From assembly GCA_017403065.1 (NCBI GenBank), contig JAFQOT010000006.1, positions 1 to 33,864 of the forward strand: a stretch of DNA of 33,864 nt. Direction: 5' to 3'. Below the pieces are notes generated by a model. That model saw only the letters and a program-made list of their open reading frames with translations, was not told where the DNA came from and did no database searches. A program made the position numbers and the translations under genes. This DNA is from Clostridia bacterium (GTDB taxonomy: Bacteria; Bacillota; Clostridia; Oscillospirales; Acutalibacteraceae). Below, piece after piece: positions 15,188 to 24,055 of the stretch. The first letter of the stretch is position 1, and each line of letters begins with the position of its first letter.

Positions 15188-15775
15188 TTACTTTGAAATA
15201 TTTTTAAATTCGCTGAAAATATATTCCTTTTGGTCGTGCAGGTCTGTTTCTAAATATTCTAAAAGCTCTTCGGGCTGTGAAAAAACAGGGGCTAATTTTC
15301 GGCATCCCTCTGCCATAAAGCCGCCCTTTATAGCCTTTTCAAACATTTGAATCAATTCGTCATAATAACCGTTTACATTAAAAATAGCCACAGGCTTTTT
15401 ATGCCTTCCAAGCTGCTTTAGAGTTATAATTTCAAAAAGCTCGTCAAATGTACCTATTCCCCCCGGAACAGCCACAAATGCATCAGCTTTTTCCTCCATA
15501 AGCTGCTTTCTCTCACGCATAGTGTCGGTATAAAGCATTTGGGTGCACTGCGAAAATAAAATACCGTCAACATCGAAAAATGACGGGGCTATTCCGATTA
15601 CCTCTCCGCCCTTTTCCACAACGCCTCGGGCAGCCGCCCCCATAAGCCCTGTAGCTCCTGCTCCGTATACCAGACCGTGACCCCTCTCAGCAATGGCTCT
15701 GCCTAACTCTTCGGTGGCAGAAATATAGCTTTTATCTATATGGTCGCTTGACGCTCCGTAAAGACATATTTTCAT
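15188..15775 (-). CDS. LOG-family protein (cytokinin riboside 5'-monophosphate phosphoribohydrolase type, TIGR00730)
   Basis: The Rossmann-fold enzyme is related to plant LONELY GUY and is expected to cleave the N-glycosidic bond of nucleoside 5'-monophosphates, releasing base and ribose-5-phosphate. I use ATG 15775 (195 residues), which has AAAGGAGAG upstream and overlaps the NUDIX stop by four bases (ATGA). Family motifs are YGAGATGLMG (37-46), MRERK (86-90), and PGGIGTFDE (104-112). The true bacterial substrate is uncertain. The coupled NUDIX gene suggests a nucleotide clean-up role. It is the last gene before the terminator at 15141-15183. Confidence 0.92.
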   Translation of the reverse strand: MKICLYGASSDHIDKSYISATEELGRAIAERGHGLVYGAGATGLMGAAARGVVEKGGEVIGIAPSFFDVDGILFSQCTQMLYTDTMRERKQLMEEKADAFVAVPGGIGTFDELFEIITLKQLGRHKKPVAIFNVNGYYDELIQMFEKAIKGGFMAEGCRKLAPVFSQPEELLEYLETDLHDQKEYIFSEFKNISK

Positions 15776-16254
15776 AGGCAAATACTCTCCTTTATGATTT
15801 TTCCATTCAAAATTGCCTTTACAAGCCGCTCGCCGCAATACTCAAGCTTTAAGGAGAAAAAGGGCGTCTTTTCTTCAATTAGCTTTAGAAAGATTTTATC
15901 CCCTTCCCATATAGGCAGATTATAAATCTCGCTAATATCTACCCACTCTAAAACACCTTCATCACAAGCCTTTAGCTCACCGCTGAAATTGTCACTATGA
16001 AAAATATGCATATACTCGGTTTCCCACTTATCCGAAACAAAGGTGACAATTCCGCAATAACGGTAAGAATTTAAGGTTAATCCCGTTTCCTCTAAGATTT
16101 CTCTCAGATTACATTCCTCAGGGCTTTCCCCCTTCTCGAATTTGCCGCCGATTCCAACCCATTTATCACGGTTTAAATCCTTTTCCTTTTTAATGCGGTG
16201 TAGCATAAGATATTTACCGTCTTTTTCAATATGACAAAGGGTAGTGTTTATCAC
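15772..16254 (-). CDS. NUDIX hydrolase (MutT/8-oxo-dGTPase-like)
   Basis: The 160-residue protein contains a complete Nudix box with G37, E43, R51-E52, E55-E56 and G58 in the canonical spacing. The preceding LNRDKWVGIGG resembles MutT-like 8-oxo-(d)GTP diphosphatases of Firmicutes, but substrate cannot be read from sequence. The start is GTG 16254, overlapping the stop of the LTA-synthase-like gene by four bases (GTGA), with GGAGGA upstream. It also overlaps the LOG gene downstream, so the two nucleotide enzymes are produced together. Confidence 0.92.
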   Translation of the reverse strand: MINTTLCHIEKDGKYLMLHRIKKEKDLNRDKWVGIGGKFEKGESPEECNLREILEETGLTLNSYRYCGIVTFVSDKWETEYMHIFHSDNFSGELKACDEGVLEWVDISEIYNLPIWEGDKIFLKLIEEKTPFFSLKLEYCGERLVKAILNGKIIKESICL

Positions 16255-18455
16255 TTTGCTTCCTCCGTAGCTTCCTCAGGCTCTACAGGTGTGGCAGAAT
16301 GAACGTAACCGTCTAAATAATAAATACTCGACTTTACGTTTTGTTGGTCAAAAATATTGTTATACTGTACCTTCTCGTATTCATCCAATATTCCTGTATA
16401 AGGCGAGCTGTCGCTCCACTTATAATAATTGTTTTGGTTGTCAATATAGCCTACACTGTCAATTACCGGCAAGGTTTTAGACAGTGTCATAAGATATTTA
16501 TTGTATTCTGTTAGCTTGACCCCTGCAGTTTCCAACACCAGCGAAGAAAGATAATTAGAGCTCAGCTTATCAATGGTCCTTTCCTCAATATCATAATTCG
16601 CCCAGATAAAGAAAGGTGTGCAATGACGCTGCTGCTCTTGTTGAGGAGTTAAGCTATTAAGGTTTTCTACCCCCATAATCTCAGCAATAGCGGCATTTTC
16701 AACCGAGGGCTGATGGTCACCAAACATACATATAAGGGTAGGCTCTTCAACTGTTGAAAAATATTCAATAAGTCCTTTAAAAGCATCGTCACTATACTTC
16801 ACAAGGGACAAATATTTATCAAGCTTGTTATACTTTTTACTCGTTGAGGTAGCATAAATGCTTTCGTTAAAGTTTAAGCTGCTTGTAGCATAGCCTCCGT
16901 GATTTTGCATTGTAACATTAAAGGCAAAATAAGGTATATTTTTATTCCTGTTTTCGAAATTTTCTATTAAAGTTTTATAATTATAGCTGTCGCTTACATA
17001 CTGACGTACTAAGAAATTGCCTTGCGGATACATCTGGTCAGCAATAATCTGCAAATGATCGGGATCACTGCTGTTTTCGCGGTATTGCTCCATAAATTCA
17101 GGAGTAAATAAATCCTCTATAGCATCAAATTTATCAAATCCGAAATTGCTGTAAACCTCGGTCCTGTTCCAGCCCGCTCTGTAATAAGGATGCATATTAT
17201 AAGAGGAATAGCCCTGCGCCTTTAGTGTAGAAACCATCGAGGCGATAGGCTTATCAATATACAGCATATAAGCATTACTGCCCGATGGCAAAAATGCTGT
17301 AGAATGACCTGTTAAAAATTCAAATTCGCTATTTGAAGTGCCTGCTCCTATTACAGGTACATATAGATTGCCCCTTATTGTATTTTCGGTAAGGCTTCGC
17401 ATAAAAGGCATATAATCTTCATTGGTAGTCAGGTTGCCAAGCACCGATAAATCAGAAAGGGATTCGTTCATAATGCAGATAATATTTGGGTTTTTAGTTG
17501 AATCAACCGTATTGCCGCCGTCTTCGCCTATAACTCCGCCAACATAATTTTCTAAATTTTCGGCATTGTAATCATCGGGCTCAGACATATAAAGATACCT
17601 TGTGTTGCCTATGAAATTAAGCACAAAGCCATAATTTTTATATCCTCTTGTCTGATTCCAGAAGTCAGGACGGATACCCATATTTCCCACAATATTTGTT
17701 CCGTAAAATATTAACAGAACCACTGCAGCTACCGTACCCATAAACGAACGGGAAATAACCCTTGTCAAAATGTGATATTTAGGTGTTTTGGTTTTTATAG
17801 CCACAACTGTTAAGAAAATAAAGAGTAAAAGCGCTGTCATAACCTTATAGGTTAAACGGTATTCATAAGTGTTAGCAACACCTACGGCAGTAGTTATGCT
17901 TAAAAAATCCATAGGCAAAAATGGTGTTCCGCGAAAATCCATAATATAGCTATGGGCTACGGCAAAACCGAATAAAACGGTATTTATTATTAAATAAGAC
18001 CATTTAAAGCTTCCGCTACAGGCAAAAACAATAAAATACATTATAGCGACCACCAAATAGTTGCCCCAAAAGCCTGCGTAGGTCATATTATAAACAAATA
18101 TATTATTAAGGCATTCGGTCATTGTTATGGTGATGACAGGCATAATAAAAAGAGCCACAAAATGCCATATTTTATTTATTAGGTCGTTTTTAATCCTGAC
18201 AGTAAATGCTGTAACAAATCCTATAACAAAGGGAAATACAAGGGCAAAGCCCAAAAGAAACCATTTAGACGAAAATTCAAGAGAAGTATACTCTTTTACG
18301 TTTAAAATAACTGCCAAAAGCGCTATTGCGCCTATAATACAGCCTACGGTTTTCGATTTCTTTGTATATAAAATTTCAAAATTATTTTTAAAAAAGTCAG
18401 GTAAAATAACTGTTATAAAATTCATAACAGGTGTTAAAACCTTTGAAATCTCCAT
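16251..18455 (-). CDS. LTA synthase family membrane sulfatase
   Basis: The 734-residue protein has about seven hydrophobic N-terminal helices (38-251) and an extracellular alkaline-phosphatase/sulfatase domain (about 322-660). Metal and nucleophile landmarks match LtaS enzymes: E331 in MNES, T373 in GAGTSNSEFE (the threonine nucleophile), H519, and D580-H581 in GDHQP. The family transfers glycerol phosphate from phosphatidylglycerol to build teichoic-acid chains, or acts as a phosphoglycerol transferase on other glycans. It is larger than staphylococcal LtaS and has more membrane helices than the usual five, so the product may be a different glycerol-phosphate polymer. It begins 59 bases after the transketolase stop. 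Confidence 0.9.
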   Translation of the reverse strand: MEISKVLTPVMNFITVILPDFFKNNFEILYTKKSKTVGCIIGAIALLAVILNVKEYTSLEFSSKWFLLGFALVFPFVIGFVTAFTVRIKNDLINKIWHFVALFIMPVITITMTECLNNIFVYNMTYAGFWGNYLVVAIMYFIVFACSGSFKWSYLIINTVLFGFAVAHSYIMDFRGTPFLPMDFLSITTAVGVANTYEYRLTYKVMTALLLFIFLTVVAIKTKTPKYHILTRVISRSFMGTVAAVVLLIFYGTNIVGNMGIRPDFWNQTRGYKNYGFVLNFIGNTRYLYMSEPDDYNAENLENYVGGVIGEDGGNTVDSTKNPNIICIMNESLSDLSVLGNLTTNEDYMPFMRSLTENTIRGNLYVPVIGAGTSNSEFEFLTGHSTAFLPSGSNAYMLYIDKPIASMVSTLKAQGYSSYNMHPYYRAGWNRTEVYSNFGFDKFDAIEDLFTPEFMEQYRENSSDPDHLQIIADQMYPQGNFLVRQYVSDSYNYKTLIENFENRNKNIPYFAFNVTMQNHGGYATSSLNFNESIYATSTSKKYNKLDKYLSLVKYSDDAFKGLIEYFSTVEEPTLICMFGDHQPSVENAAIAEIMGVENLNSLTPQQEQQRHCTPFFIWANYDIEERTIDKLSSNYLSSLVLETAGVKLTEYNKYLMTLSKTLPVIDSVGYIDNQNNYYKWSDSSPYTGILDEYEKVQYNNIFDQQNVKSSIYYLDGYVHSATPVEPEEATEEAK

Positions 18456-18471
18456 ATCATAATTCCCTTCT

Positions 18472-18494
18472 AAAAATCCGAATGTGCTTTTCGG
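18472..18494 (-). terminator. Weak hairpin with T-run between transketolase and LTA-synthase genes
   Basis: On the minus strand CCGAA (18490-18494) pairs with TTCGG (18478-18482) around a seven-base loop and is followed by ATTTTT. Five pairs is short, so this is at best a partial terminator. It sits in the largest gap (59 bases) of the upstream run, where a break in expression level would make sense. Confidence 0.3.
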
Positions 18495-18514
18495 TTGAAT
18501 CTATGATTTTACTT

Positions 18515-19462
18515 TTACTTTTTGAGAGCTATTGCCTTTTTGACCTTTTCTACAATATTTACAGCGCGAAGACCGAATTGGTCTAAAAGCTGCGCTGCGG
18601 GACCTGATTTTCCAAAAGTATCATTAACGCCCAATTTTACAACAGGTACAGGATATTCCTCGCAAACAGCCTCGCTGACTGCGCTGCCTAAACCTCCGAT
18701 AATAGAATGCTCCTCTGCTGTAACTATAGCGCCTGTTTCCTTTGCCGCCTTTAATACTATTTCCTTATCTAAGGGCTTAATTGTGGCAATATTTACAACC
18801 CTTGCGTCAATTCCCTCAGACTTTAATAATTCATGCGCCTCTAAAGCCTCTTTTACCATAAGTCCTGTAGCAATAATTGTAACATCCTTGCCCTCGCGAA
18901 GCTCTACACCTTTGCCGATTTGGAATTTGTAATCATCCCCAAACACTACAGGAACGGCAAATCTGCCAAATCTTAAATAAACAGGTCCGTCATGCTCCAT
19001 AGCGGCGCGTACAGCAAGCTTTGCCTCTGTTTCGTCGGCAGGATTTATAATCGTCATACCAGGGATAGAGCGCATTAAGGCAATATCCTCATTACACTGG
19101 TGGGTTGCTCCGTCCTCGCCAACAGAAATGCTGGCATGCGTAGCCCCGATTATAACATTAAGATGGGGATAACCAATAGAATTTCTGATTTGCTCAAAGG
19201 CTCTGCCCGCAGCAAACATAGCAAAAGAGCTGCAAACAACCTTTTTGCCTGTGGCAGCAATACCTGCTGCAATACTTATCATATTCTGTTCTGCAATTCC
19301 ACAGTCGTAAAATCTTTCAGGAAATTCCTTTTTAAACATCCCTGTTTGAGTGGCAGCCGCAAGGTCTGCGTCAAGCACTAAAAAATCGTCTCTTTCAGCG
19401 CCCAACTCAACAAGAGCTTTACCAAATCCTACTCTTGTAGCAACATTTTTAATTTCTGACAT
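18515..19462 (-). CDS. Transketolase, C-terminal subunit
   Basis: The 315-residue protein carries the pyrimidine-binding domain (about 5-170) and the C-terminal transketolase domain (about 190-310). The catalytic glutamate that activates the thiamine ring is E58 in GIAEQN. EDGATHQ (116-122) is also typical of transketolases. It works with the N-terminal subunit encoded immediately upstream (3-base gap) to move two-carbon units between sugar phosphates in the non-oxidative pentose phosphate pathway. Split transketolases of this kind are common in Clostridia and archaea. 1-deoxyxylulose-5-phosphate synthase is an unlikely alternative because the two halves match split transketolases in length. 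Confidence 0.93.
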   Translation of the reverse strand: MSEIKNVATRVGFGKALVELGAERDDFLVLDADLAAATQTGMFKKEFPERFYDCGIAEQNMISIAAGIAATGKKVVCSSFAMFAAGRAFEQIRNSIGYPHLNVIIGATHASISVGEDGATHQCNEDIALMRSIPGMTIINPADETEAKLAVRAAMEHDGPVYLRFGRFAVPVVFGDDYKFQIGKGVELREGKDVTIIATGLMVKEALEAHELLKSEGIDARVVNIATIKPLDKEIVLKAAKETGAIVTAEEHSIIGGLGSAVSEAVCEEYPVPVVKLGVNDTFGKSGPAAQLLDQFGLRAVNIVEKVKKAIALKK

Positions 19463-19465
19463 AAC

Positions 19466-20314
19466 CTAAACCCCCTGTTTCTGTAATTCATCAAGCTGAG
19501 CTTTAAGCTCTGTCATAGCCTGCTCGTATAATTCGTCGTTAGGCGCTGCGCCGTGCCAATTAACTGCATTTTCCATATAGGATACACACTTACCCTTTGT
19601 GGTTTTTGCAATAATTGCTACCGGCTTATCAACCGTCTTGGCTTCTGCTAACGCCGCTTCTATCTGGTCGAAATCGTGACCGTCTATAACTATTGTATGC
19701 CATTTAAACGCCTCAAATTTTTTATCAATAGGAGCGGCAGAATTTACCTCTTCAATAGTTCCGTCTATTTGAAGATTGTTATAATCTATAAAGGCGGTTA
19801 AATTTGAAAGGCCCTTATTTCCTGCAAACATTGCAGCCTCCCAAACCTGTCCCTCTTCAAGCTCACCGTCACCTAAAACAGCGTAAACGTTGAATTTGTC
19901 GCCAAAATGCTTAGCAGAAAGTGCCATTCCCACTGCGCAGGAGATTCCCTGTCCTAAGGAGCCTGTAGACATATCTACACCTGGGATATGCTTCATATCA
20001 GGGTGTCCCTGTAAAATACTGTCAGGCTTTCTTAAGGTTTTTAAAAGCTCGGTCTTAAAAAAGCCGCGCTCAGCCAAAACCGCATAAAGACAGGGAGCCG
20101 AATGTCCCTTAGAAAGAACAAAACGGTCTCTGTCAGCCTTTTTAGGATTTAAAGGGTCTATATTCATATGCTTAAAATAAAGATAAGTTATTATATCTGC
20201 GCAGGATAACGAGCCGCCTGGGTGACCTGCTTTAGCGCTGTGTACCCCCTCGATTATACCCATTCTTACCTTTAAGGCTGTTATTTGCAATTCCTTTTTA
20301 ACTGACGCTTCCAT
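19466..20314 (-). CDS. Transketolase, N-terminal (thiamine-diphosphate-binding) subunit
   Basis: I use ATG 20314 (282 residues), which has GGGAGAG just upstream and shares one base with the HAD-gene stop (TAATG). The subunit holds the thiamine diphosphate and magnesium site. GDG (148-150) and the paired asparagines N179-N180 form the classic TPP motif, and GHPGGSLS (30-37) lies near the active site. It pairs with the C-terminal subunit downstream to give a complete enzyme. Nothing suggests a frameshift split of a single gene: each half has its own start, stop and Shine-Dalgarno sequence. Confidence 0.94.
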   Translation of the reverse strand: MEASVKKELQITALKVRMGIIEGVHSAKAGHPGGSLSCADIITYLYFKHMNIDPLNPKKADRDRFVLSKGHSAPCLYAVLAERGFFKTELLKTLRKPDSILQGHPDMKHIPGVDMSTGSLGQGISCAVGMALSAKHFGDKFNVYAVLGDGELEEGQVWEAAMFAGNKGLSNLTAFIDYNNLQIDGTIEEVNSAAPIDKKFEAFKWHTIVIDGHDFDQIEAALAEAKTVDKPVAIIAKTTKGKCVSYMENAVNWHGAAPNDELYEQAMTELKAQLDELQKQGV

Positions 20315-21165
20315 TATTCTCTCCCTTTCTGCTTGATGGAACATACATTGTCTAAATAATCTATAAAGTCAGCCACTGCCCCGTTTTCGCATTTGCCTGA
20401 AACGAAATCTGCATATTTCTTTATATCCTCAGGCGCATCTTGAGTAGCAGAGCTTATATCAGCTTTTTTTATCATTTCCAAATCGTTGTAATAATCGCCT
20501 ATGGCGAAAAGTCCGCCTTTTTTAATATTATAGCTTTTTGCTAATATTTCAAGAGCAGAAGCCTTAGAAACACCCATAGGTATATGCTCAAGGTAAAAAT
20601 GCGTGCTTCCCCAAAACTCTGCCACCGTATCTATAAATACACTATCCTCTAAAAGATATGTAAGCTTTTCTCTTAAATAATTTCTCTCCTGGGGGTCTTT
20701 CGGAAAGAACAGTACCTTATTCCACTTCAAACCGTCTATTTCCTCAAAGTTTACAAGCTTTGCCTTTAAATTCTCATAATCCTGATGGGCGTCGCTTTCC
20801 TCACTTCGCCTTAAAATATAGGTTTCGTTTCCGCAATGAATTTCAATTCCGATATGTGAAAACCTCTCATAAACAGTTTTTGTAATAATATGCTGTTTTT
20901 GCGGAATAACCTTTTCGTAAATTACCTTTGAATTTTCAAAATCGTAAATCATACAGCCATTAGCTACTACAGAGGGAGAAACCCTATCCAAATATTTAAA
21001 AACCATTCCCACTGCGCTGGCTGTTCGTCCTGTAGAAAGGGAAAACATTCCCCCCTGTGATAAAAAATACTTTATTTTTTCCACATTTCGCGGACTCATA
21101 ACCCCGTCTGAAATAAGAGTGCCGTCAATATCGCAAGCCAAAAGGCATCTGTCGAATTTTCCCAT
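20314..21165 (-). CDS. Cof-type HAD-IIB hydrolase (sugar-phosphate or nucleotide phosphatase)
   Basis: I place the start at ATG 21165 (283 residues), behind AAAGGAG at 21174-21180, rather than 18 codons upstream. The N-terminal DxDGT nucleophile motif is D12-I-D14-G-T16. A type IIB cap follows. Near the C-terminus GDYYNDLEM gives the last acidic motif that binds magnesium. Members dephosphorylate small phosphorylated metabolites, and substrates are not predictable. The one-base overlap with transketolase suggests, but does not show, a link to sugar phosphates. Confidence 0.9.
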   Translation of the reverse strand: MGKFDRCLLACDIDGTLISDGVMSPRNVEKIKYFLSQGGMFSLSTGRTASAVGMVFKYLDRVSPSVVANGCMIYDFENSKVIYEKVIPQKQHIITKTVYERFSHIGIEIHCGNETYILRRSEESDAHQDYENLKAKLVNFEEIDGLKWNKVLFFPKDPQERNYLREKLTYLLEDSVFIDTVAEFWGSTHFYLEHIPMGVSKASALEILAKSYNIKKGGLFAIGDYYNDLEMIKKADISSATQDAPEDIKKYADFVSGKCENGAVADFIDYLDNVCSIKQKGRE

Positions 21166-21166
21166 T

Positions 21167-22066
21167 TTATCTGCTCCTTTGTAAAAACAGCTTGAAATAA
21201 TCGGGTAGTTTAGAGTCAAACTCTAAATATTTTTCAGATTTCGGATGTATAAATCCTATTTTTTTGGCGTGCAGACACTGACCGCAAAGGGACGTAATCA
21301 CCTTTTTAGGCCCGTAAACATCATCCCCTGCAACAGCATGCCCAATATACGACATATGAACTCTTATCTGATGGGTACGCCCTGTTTCTAACCGTAATCT
21401 TAAATGTGTAAAACCGTTAAGTCGTTCTAAAACTTCATAATGGGTAACAGCATTTCTGCCCCCTTCTATAACTGCCATCTGCTTACGCTTGCAAGGGTGC
21501 CGCCCAATAGGCGCGTCAATAGTTCCCCTGTCGTTTTTCAAATTTCCGTAAACCACAGCCTCGTATTCTCTTGTAAAGGAATGTTCCTTTATCTGCATAG
21601 CTAAAGCATTGTGAGAAAGGTCATTTTTAGCAACAATCAAAAGTCCGCTTGTGTTCTTGTCAATGCGGTGAACAATGCCTGGACGCATCACACCGTTTAT
21701 GCCCGAAAGGCTATCTGGGCAATGGTGCATAAGAGCGTTTACCAATGTGCCCGTATAATTCCCTGCAGCAGGGTGGACCACCATACCCTTTGGCTTGTTG
21801 ACTACTAACAGGTCATCATCCTCGTACACTATGTCGAGAGGTATGTTTTCAGGCATTAGGTCGTAAATTTCAGGGTCAGGAATACAAACTGTTACCCTGT
21901 CTCCCGATTTAAGCTTTGCGTTTTTTGCCGCCTTTTCGCCATTTAAGGTAACCCTTCCATCCTCTAAAAGCTTGGCTGCGCGAGAGCGTGAAATATCTGC
22001 AATTTCACAGACAAAAACATCCGCCCGCTTAGTTTCTCCTGAAAAAATTTCCTCAAATATCTGCAT
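21167..22066 (-). CDS. RluA/RluD-family 23S rRNA pseudouridine synthase
   Basis: The 299-residue protein has an N-terminal S4 RNA-binding domain (about 12-75) and a pseudouridine synthase domain (about 85-290). The catalytic aspartate is D136 in HRIDKNTSGLL. The S4-plus-synthase layout and the HRID form are those of RluD/YlyB-type enzymes, which in E. coli modify helix 69 of 23S rRNA. The exact site here is inferred only. It overlaps lspA by 14 bases; the lspA-rluD-like order is conserved across Firmicutes (lspA-ylyB in Bacillus). Confidence 0.93.
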   Translation of the reverse strand: MQIFEEIFSGETKRADVFVCEIADISRSRAAKLLEDGRVTLNGEKAAKNAKLKSGDRVTVCIPDPEIYDLMPENIPLDIVYEDDDLLVVNKPKGMVVHPAAGNYTGTLVNALMHHCPDSLSGINGVMRPGIVHRIDKNTSGLLIVAKNDLSHNALAMQIKEHSFTREYEAVVYGNLKNDRGTIDAPIGRHPCKRKQMAVIEGGRNAVTHYEVLERLNGFTHLRLRLETGRTHQIRVHMSYIGHAVAGDDVYGPKKVITSLCGQCLHAKKIGFIHPKSEKYLEFDSKLPDYFKLFLQRSR

Positions 22067-22553
22067 CTTTATCCTGCTTTTTATTTTTGTATTCTTTTAC
22101 CGTATCTATAATGAAATACAACATCAAAAGTCCCGAGCCAACAACTATAGCACAGTCGGCAACATTAAACACAGGGAATGTGGGGAAAAACTCAAAATGA
22201 AGAAAATCCACAACCTTGCCATCTCTGAAAATACGGTCACACATATTACCAAAGCCACCTGAAACAACTAAAGCTATAGCCCAAAACAGCAAACGGCTTT
22301 TGTTTTTTGTTTTTATTAAATAACCTATACAAAGAGCCATAACCGCAAAAGTAAAAACTAACAAAAGCCAGGTTTTTCCTTCTAAAATACCCCAGGCAGC
22401 CCCTGTGTTATGTATATAGTGTAAATCAATAAGCCCCGGAATAAACTCCCTTGTGTCGTAAAGCTCAAAATTTGCTACAATATATTTCTTTGTCATAAGG
22501 TCAAAGACAAAGGTAGCAACACCTGTTAAAACAGCTAAAATATAAGAAAACAT
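22053..22553 (-). CDS. lspA: Lipoprotein signal peptidase (signal peptidase II)
   Basis: LspA removes signal peptides of prolipoproteins after lipidation. The 166-residue protein has four hydrophobic helices. The two catalytic aspartates are recognisable as D116 in VVDF and D133 in FNVADCAI, together with the conserved N49-T50-G51-A52 and GNMCDR segments. It would process the FG-GAP lipoprotein encoded downstream in this window. The ATG shares one base with the divIVA stop (TAATG). A lysine-rich tail ends the protein. Confidence 0.96.
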   Translation of the reverse strand: MFSYILAVLTGVATFVFDLMTKKYIVANFELYDTREFIPGLIDLHYIHNTGAAWGILEGKTWLLLVFTFAVMALCIGYLIKTKNKSRLLFWAIALVVSGGFGNMCDRIFRDGKVVDFLHFEFFPTFPVFNVADCAIVVGSGLLMLYFIIDTVKEYKNKKQDKDADI

Positions 22554-23308
22554 TAAGCTTCTTCGTCCTCATCCTCTTGAGCTACTGTAAATCCAAGCTG
22601 CTCGTCAGCGGAATAATCGTCCTTATTGTAAAGCTCCTCTATAGCATCGGCTTTTTTCTCCTCTTTAATAAAGCTTTCAGGTGCAGGAGCCTTATCTATA
22701 GCTATGGCTACTGCATCGGCAATAGCTTTAGGGTCCATCGGTACACTGTCAGGCAGGGTTGAAAGAAGCTCTAAATGCTCCTTATATTTTGCAGTAATTC
22801 CTGACTTAAAGGCAGCTATTTCCATTTTTAATTTGTCGAATAAAATTTGCTGACGGGCTACCGCATCATCGCTTGCGGCTTTAATACTGTCTGCCTTAGC
22901 TTGAGCAGTTTTTACCATTTCCTCAAGCTCTTTTTCAAGGGTAGCTTTTCTGTCCTGAGCCTTCATCTCAAAGGTCTGGGAAAGCTCCTTTTCCTGAGCT
23001 GTTATAAGAGAAATATTTGCTTCGGCATTGTGAATTATTTCTTCGCTTTTCACCTTTGCCTCATTAACTATCTGGTCAGCCAAACGCTGAGCGCTTAAAA
23101 GCACGTTTTGAATACTGCTTTGAGAATTTTTAAGCTCCTCAATCTCTTTGTTTAAAGCATCGGTTTTAGCCTGAAAATCCTTTATTGTGCGCTCGAAAGT
23201 AACGTAATCAGCCTCAATCCTGTCAAGAAGAATGTCAACATCCTCCTGCTTGTATCCGCCTACTGCCTTTCCGAATTTAGCATTTCTGATTTCGCTTGCA
23301 CTAAGCAT
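22553..23308 (-). CDS. divIVA: DivIVA-domain cell-division/polarity protein
   Basis: The 251-residue protein begins with a DivIVA lipid-binding domain (about 3-50: LSASEIRNAKFGK, then GYKQEDVD) and continues as a long coiled coil (about 35-170) rich in Glu, Lys, Ala and Gln. An acidic tail ends EDEDEEA. DivIVA proteins sense negatively curved membrane at septa and poles and recruit division or wall-growth factors. The C-terminal half is not conserved with Bacillus DivIVA, as is usual. AAGGAGG precedes the ATG. It sits between ylmH and lspA, the normal Firmicutes order. Confidence 0.92.
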   Translation of the reverse strand: MLSASEIRNAKFGKAVGGYKQEDVDILLDRIEADYVTFERTIKDFQAKTDALNKEIEELKNSQSSIQNVLLSAQRLADQIVNEAKVKSEEIIHNAEANISLITAQEKELSQTFEMKAQDRKATLEKELEEMVKTAQAKADSIKAASDDAVARQQILFDKLKMEIAAFKSGITAKYKEHLELLSTLPDSVPMDPKAIADAVAIAIDKAPAPESFIKEEKKADAIEELYNKDDYSADEQLGFTVAQEDEDEEA

Positions 23309-23320
23309 TTAAAAGCCTCC

Positions 23321-24055
23321 TTAAATGTATTTTTTATATTGTAAAATCACACGGTTTTTACGTGTTTTTCCGTCAATAGAGGACAGAATAAACTTTCCCT
23401 TACCCCTGACGGTTATAATATCTCCGTTATTTACATTATGGGTTATCTTTTCGCAAACAACAGAATTTACGCACACTAATCCTGCGGTTATTTTTTCTGC
23501 GGCAGCGCCTCTTGAAAGGGAAGCAACCGCCGAAACCACACAGTCAAGTCTTGCAGATGCTATTGTATCGGTAAATTCAGCAAGGGCGCTTTGTTTTGGA
23601 AGCTGCCCTGTGTAGCCAAGCTCTGCTGTTACACCCACGCGCCCTATTTTTTCTGTCTGTGTAATTACAAACTCAGCAATATCCTTTATTACAAAGACTA
23701 TGGCTCTGCCCTCGTCAATCAGAATATCACCTACAGATTCCCTTTTTATTCCAAGAGCCATAAGGCTGCCCAAAACATCTCTGTGACCTAAGCTGTCGCT
23801 TTTTCGAAATTTAAAGGTAACTGCTGTTATGGGATACTCCTCATAATCCATCCACTCAGGGAAACAGCCCAATAAAACTCGCTGAGGGTTCTCATAGCCG
23901 CCCCCAAAACCAAAGCTTAGGTCCCGTTTTTCTAAATATTTTTGGACCAAAACCGCCTCTTCGCAGGATAAAAAGCCTAAAAACTTAGGTTTATTTGTTC
24001 TTTGGCAAATATTTACCGTATCATCTATTCGGGCAATTATTAAATCAGAGTCCAT
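23321..24055 (-). CDS. ylmH: YlmH-type S4-domain RNA-binding protein
   Basis: The 244-residue protein has an N-terminal alpha/beta region (about 1-165) and a C-terminal S4 domain (about 168-235, starting near ARLDCVVSAVASLSRG). In Bacillus the YlmH/RqcP family binds stalled 50S subunits and helps ribosome quality control. I infer a related role from family and position only. It shares one base with the sepF stop (TAATG) and precedes divIVA, the conserved ylm cluster order. The membrane protein YlmG, often found between sepF and ylmH, is missing here. Confidence 0.92.
   Translation of the reverse strand: MDSDLIIARIDDTVNICQRTNKPKFLGFLSCEEAVLVQKYLEKRDLSFGFGGGYENPQRVLLGCFPEWMDYEEYPITAVTFKFRKSDSLGHRDVLGSLMALGIKRESVGDILIDEGRAIVFVIKDIAEFVITQTEKIGRVGVTAELGYTGQLPKQSALAEFTDTIASARLDCVVSAVASLSRGAAAEKITAGLVCVNSVVCEKITHNVNNGDIITVRGKGKFILSSIDGKTRKNRVILQYKKYI

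Noticed and set aside
18522..18932. 136-codon plus-strand open frame
   Set aside because: It is antisense to the C-terminal transketolase gene; no independent evidence of coding.
18515..20314. Frameshifted single transketolase gene
   Set aside because: Each half has its own start, stop and Shine-Dalgarno sequence and full-length domain boundaries, as in known split transketolases.
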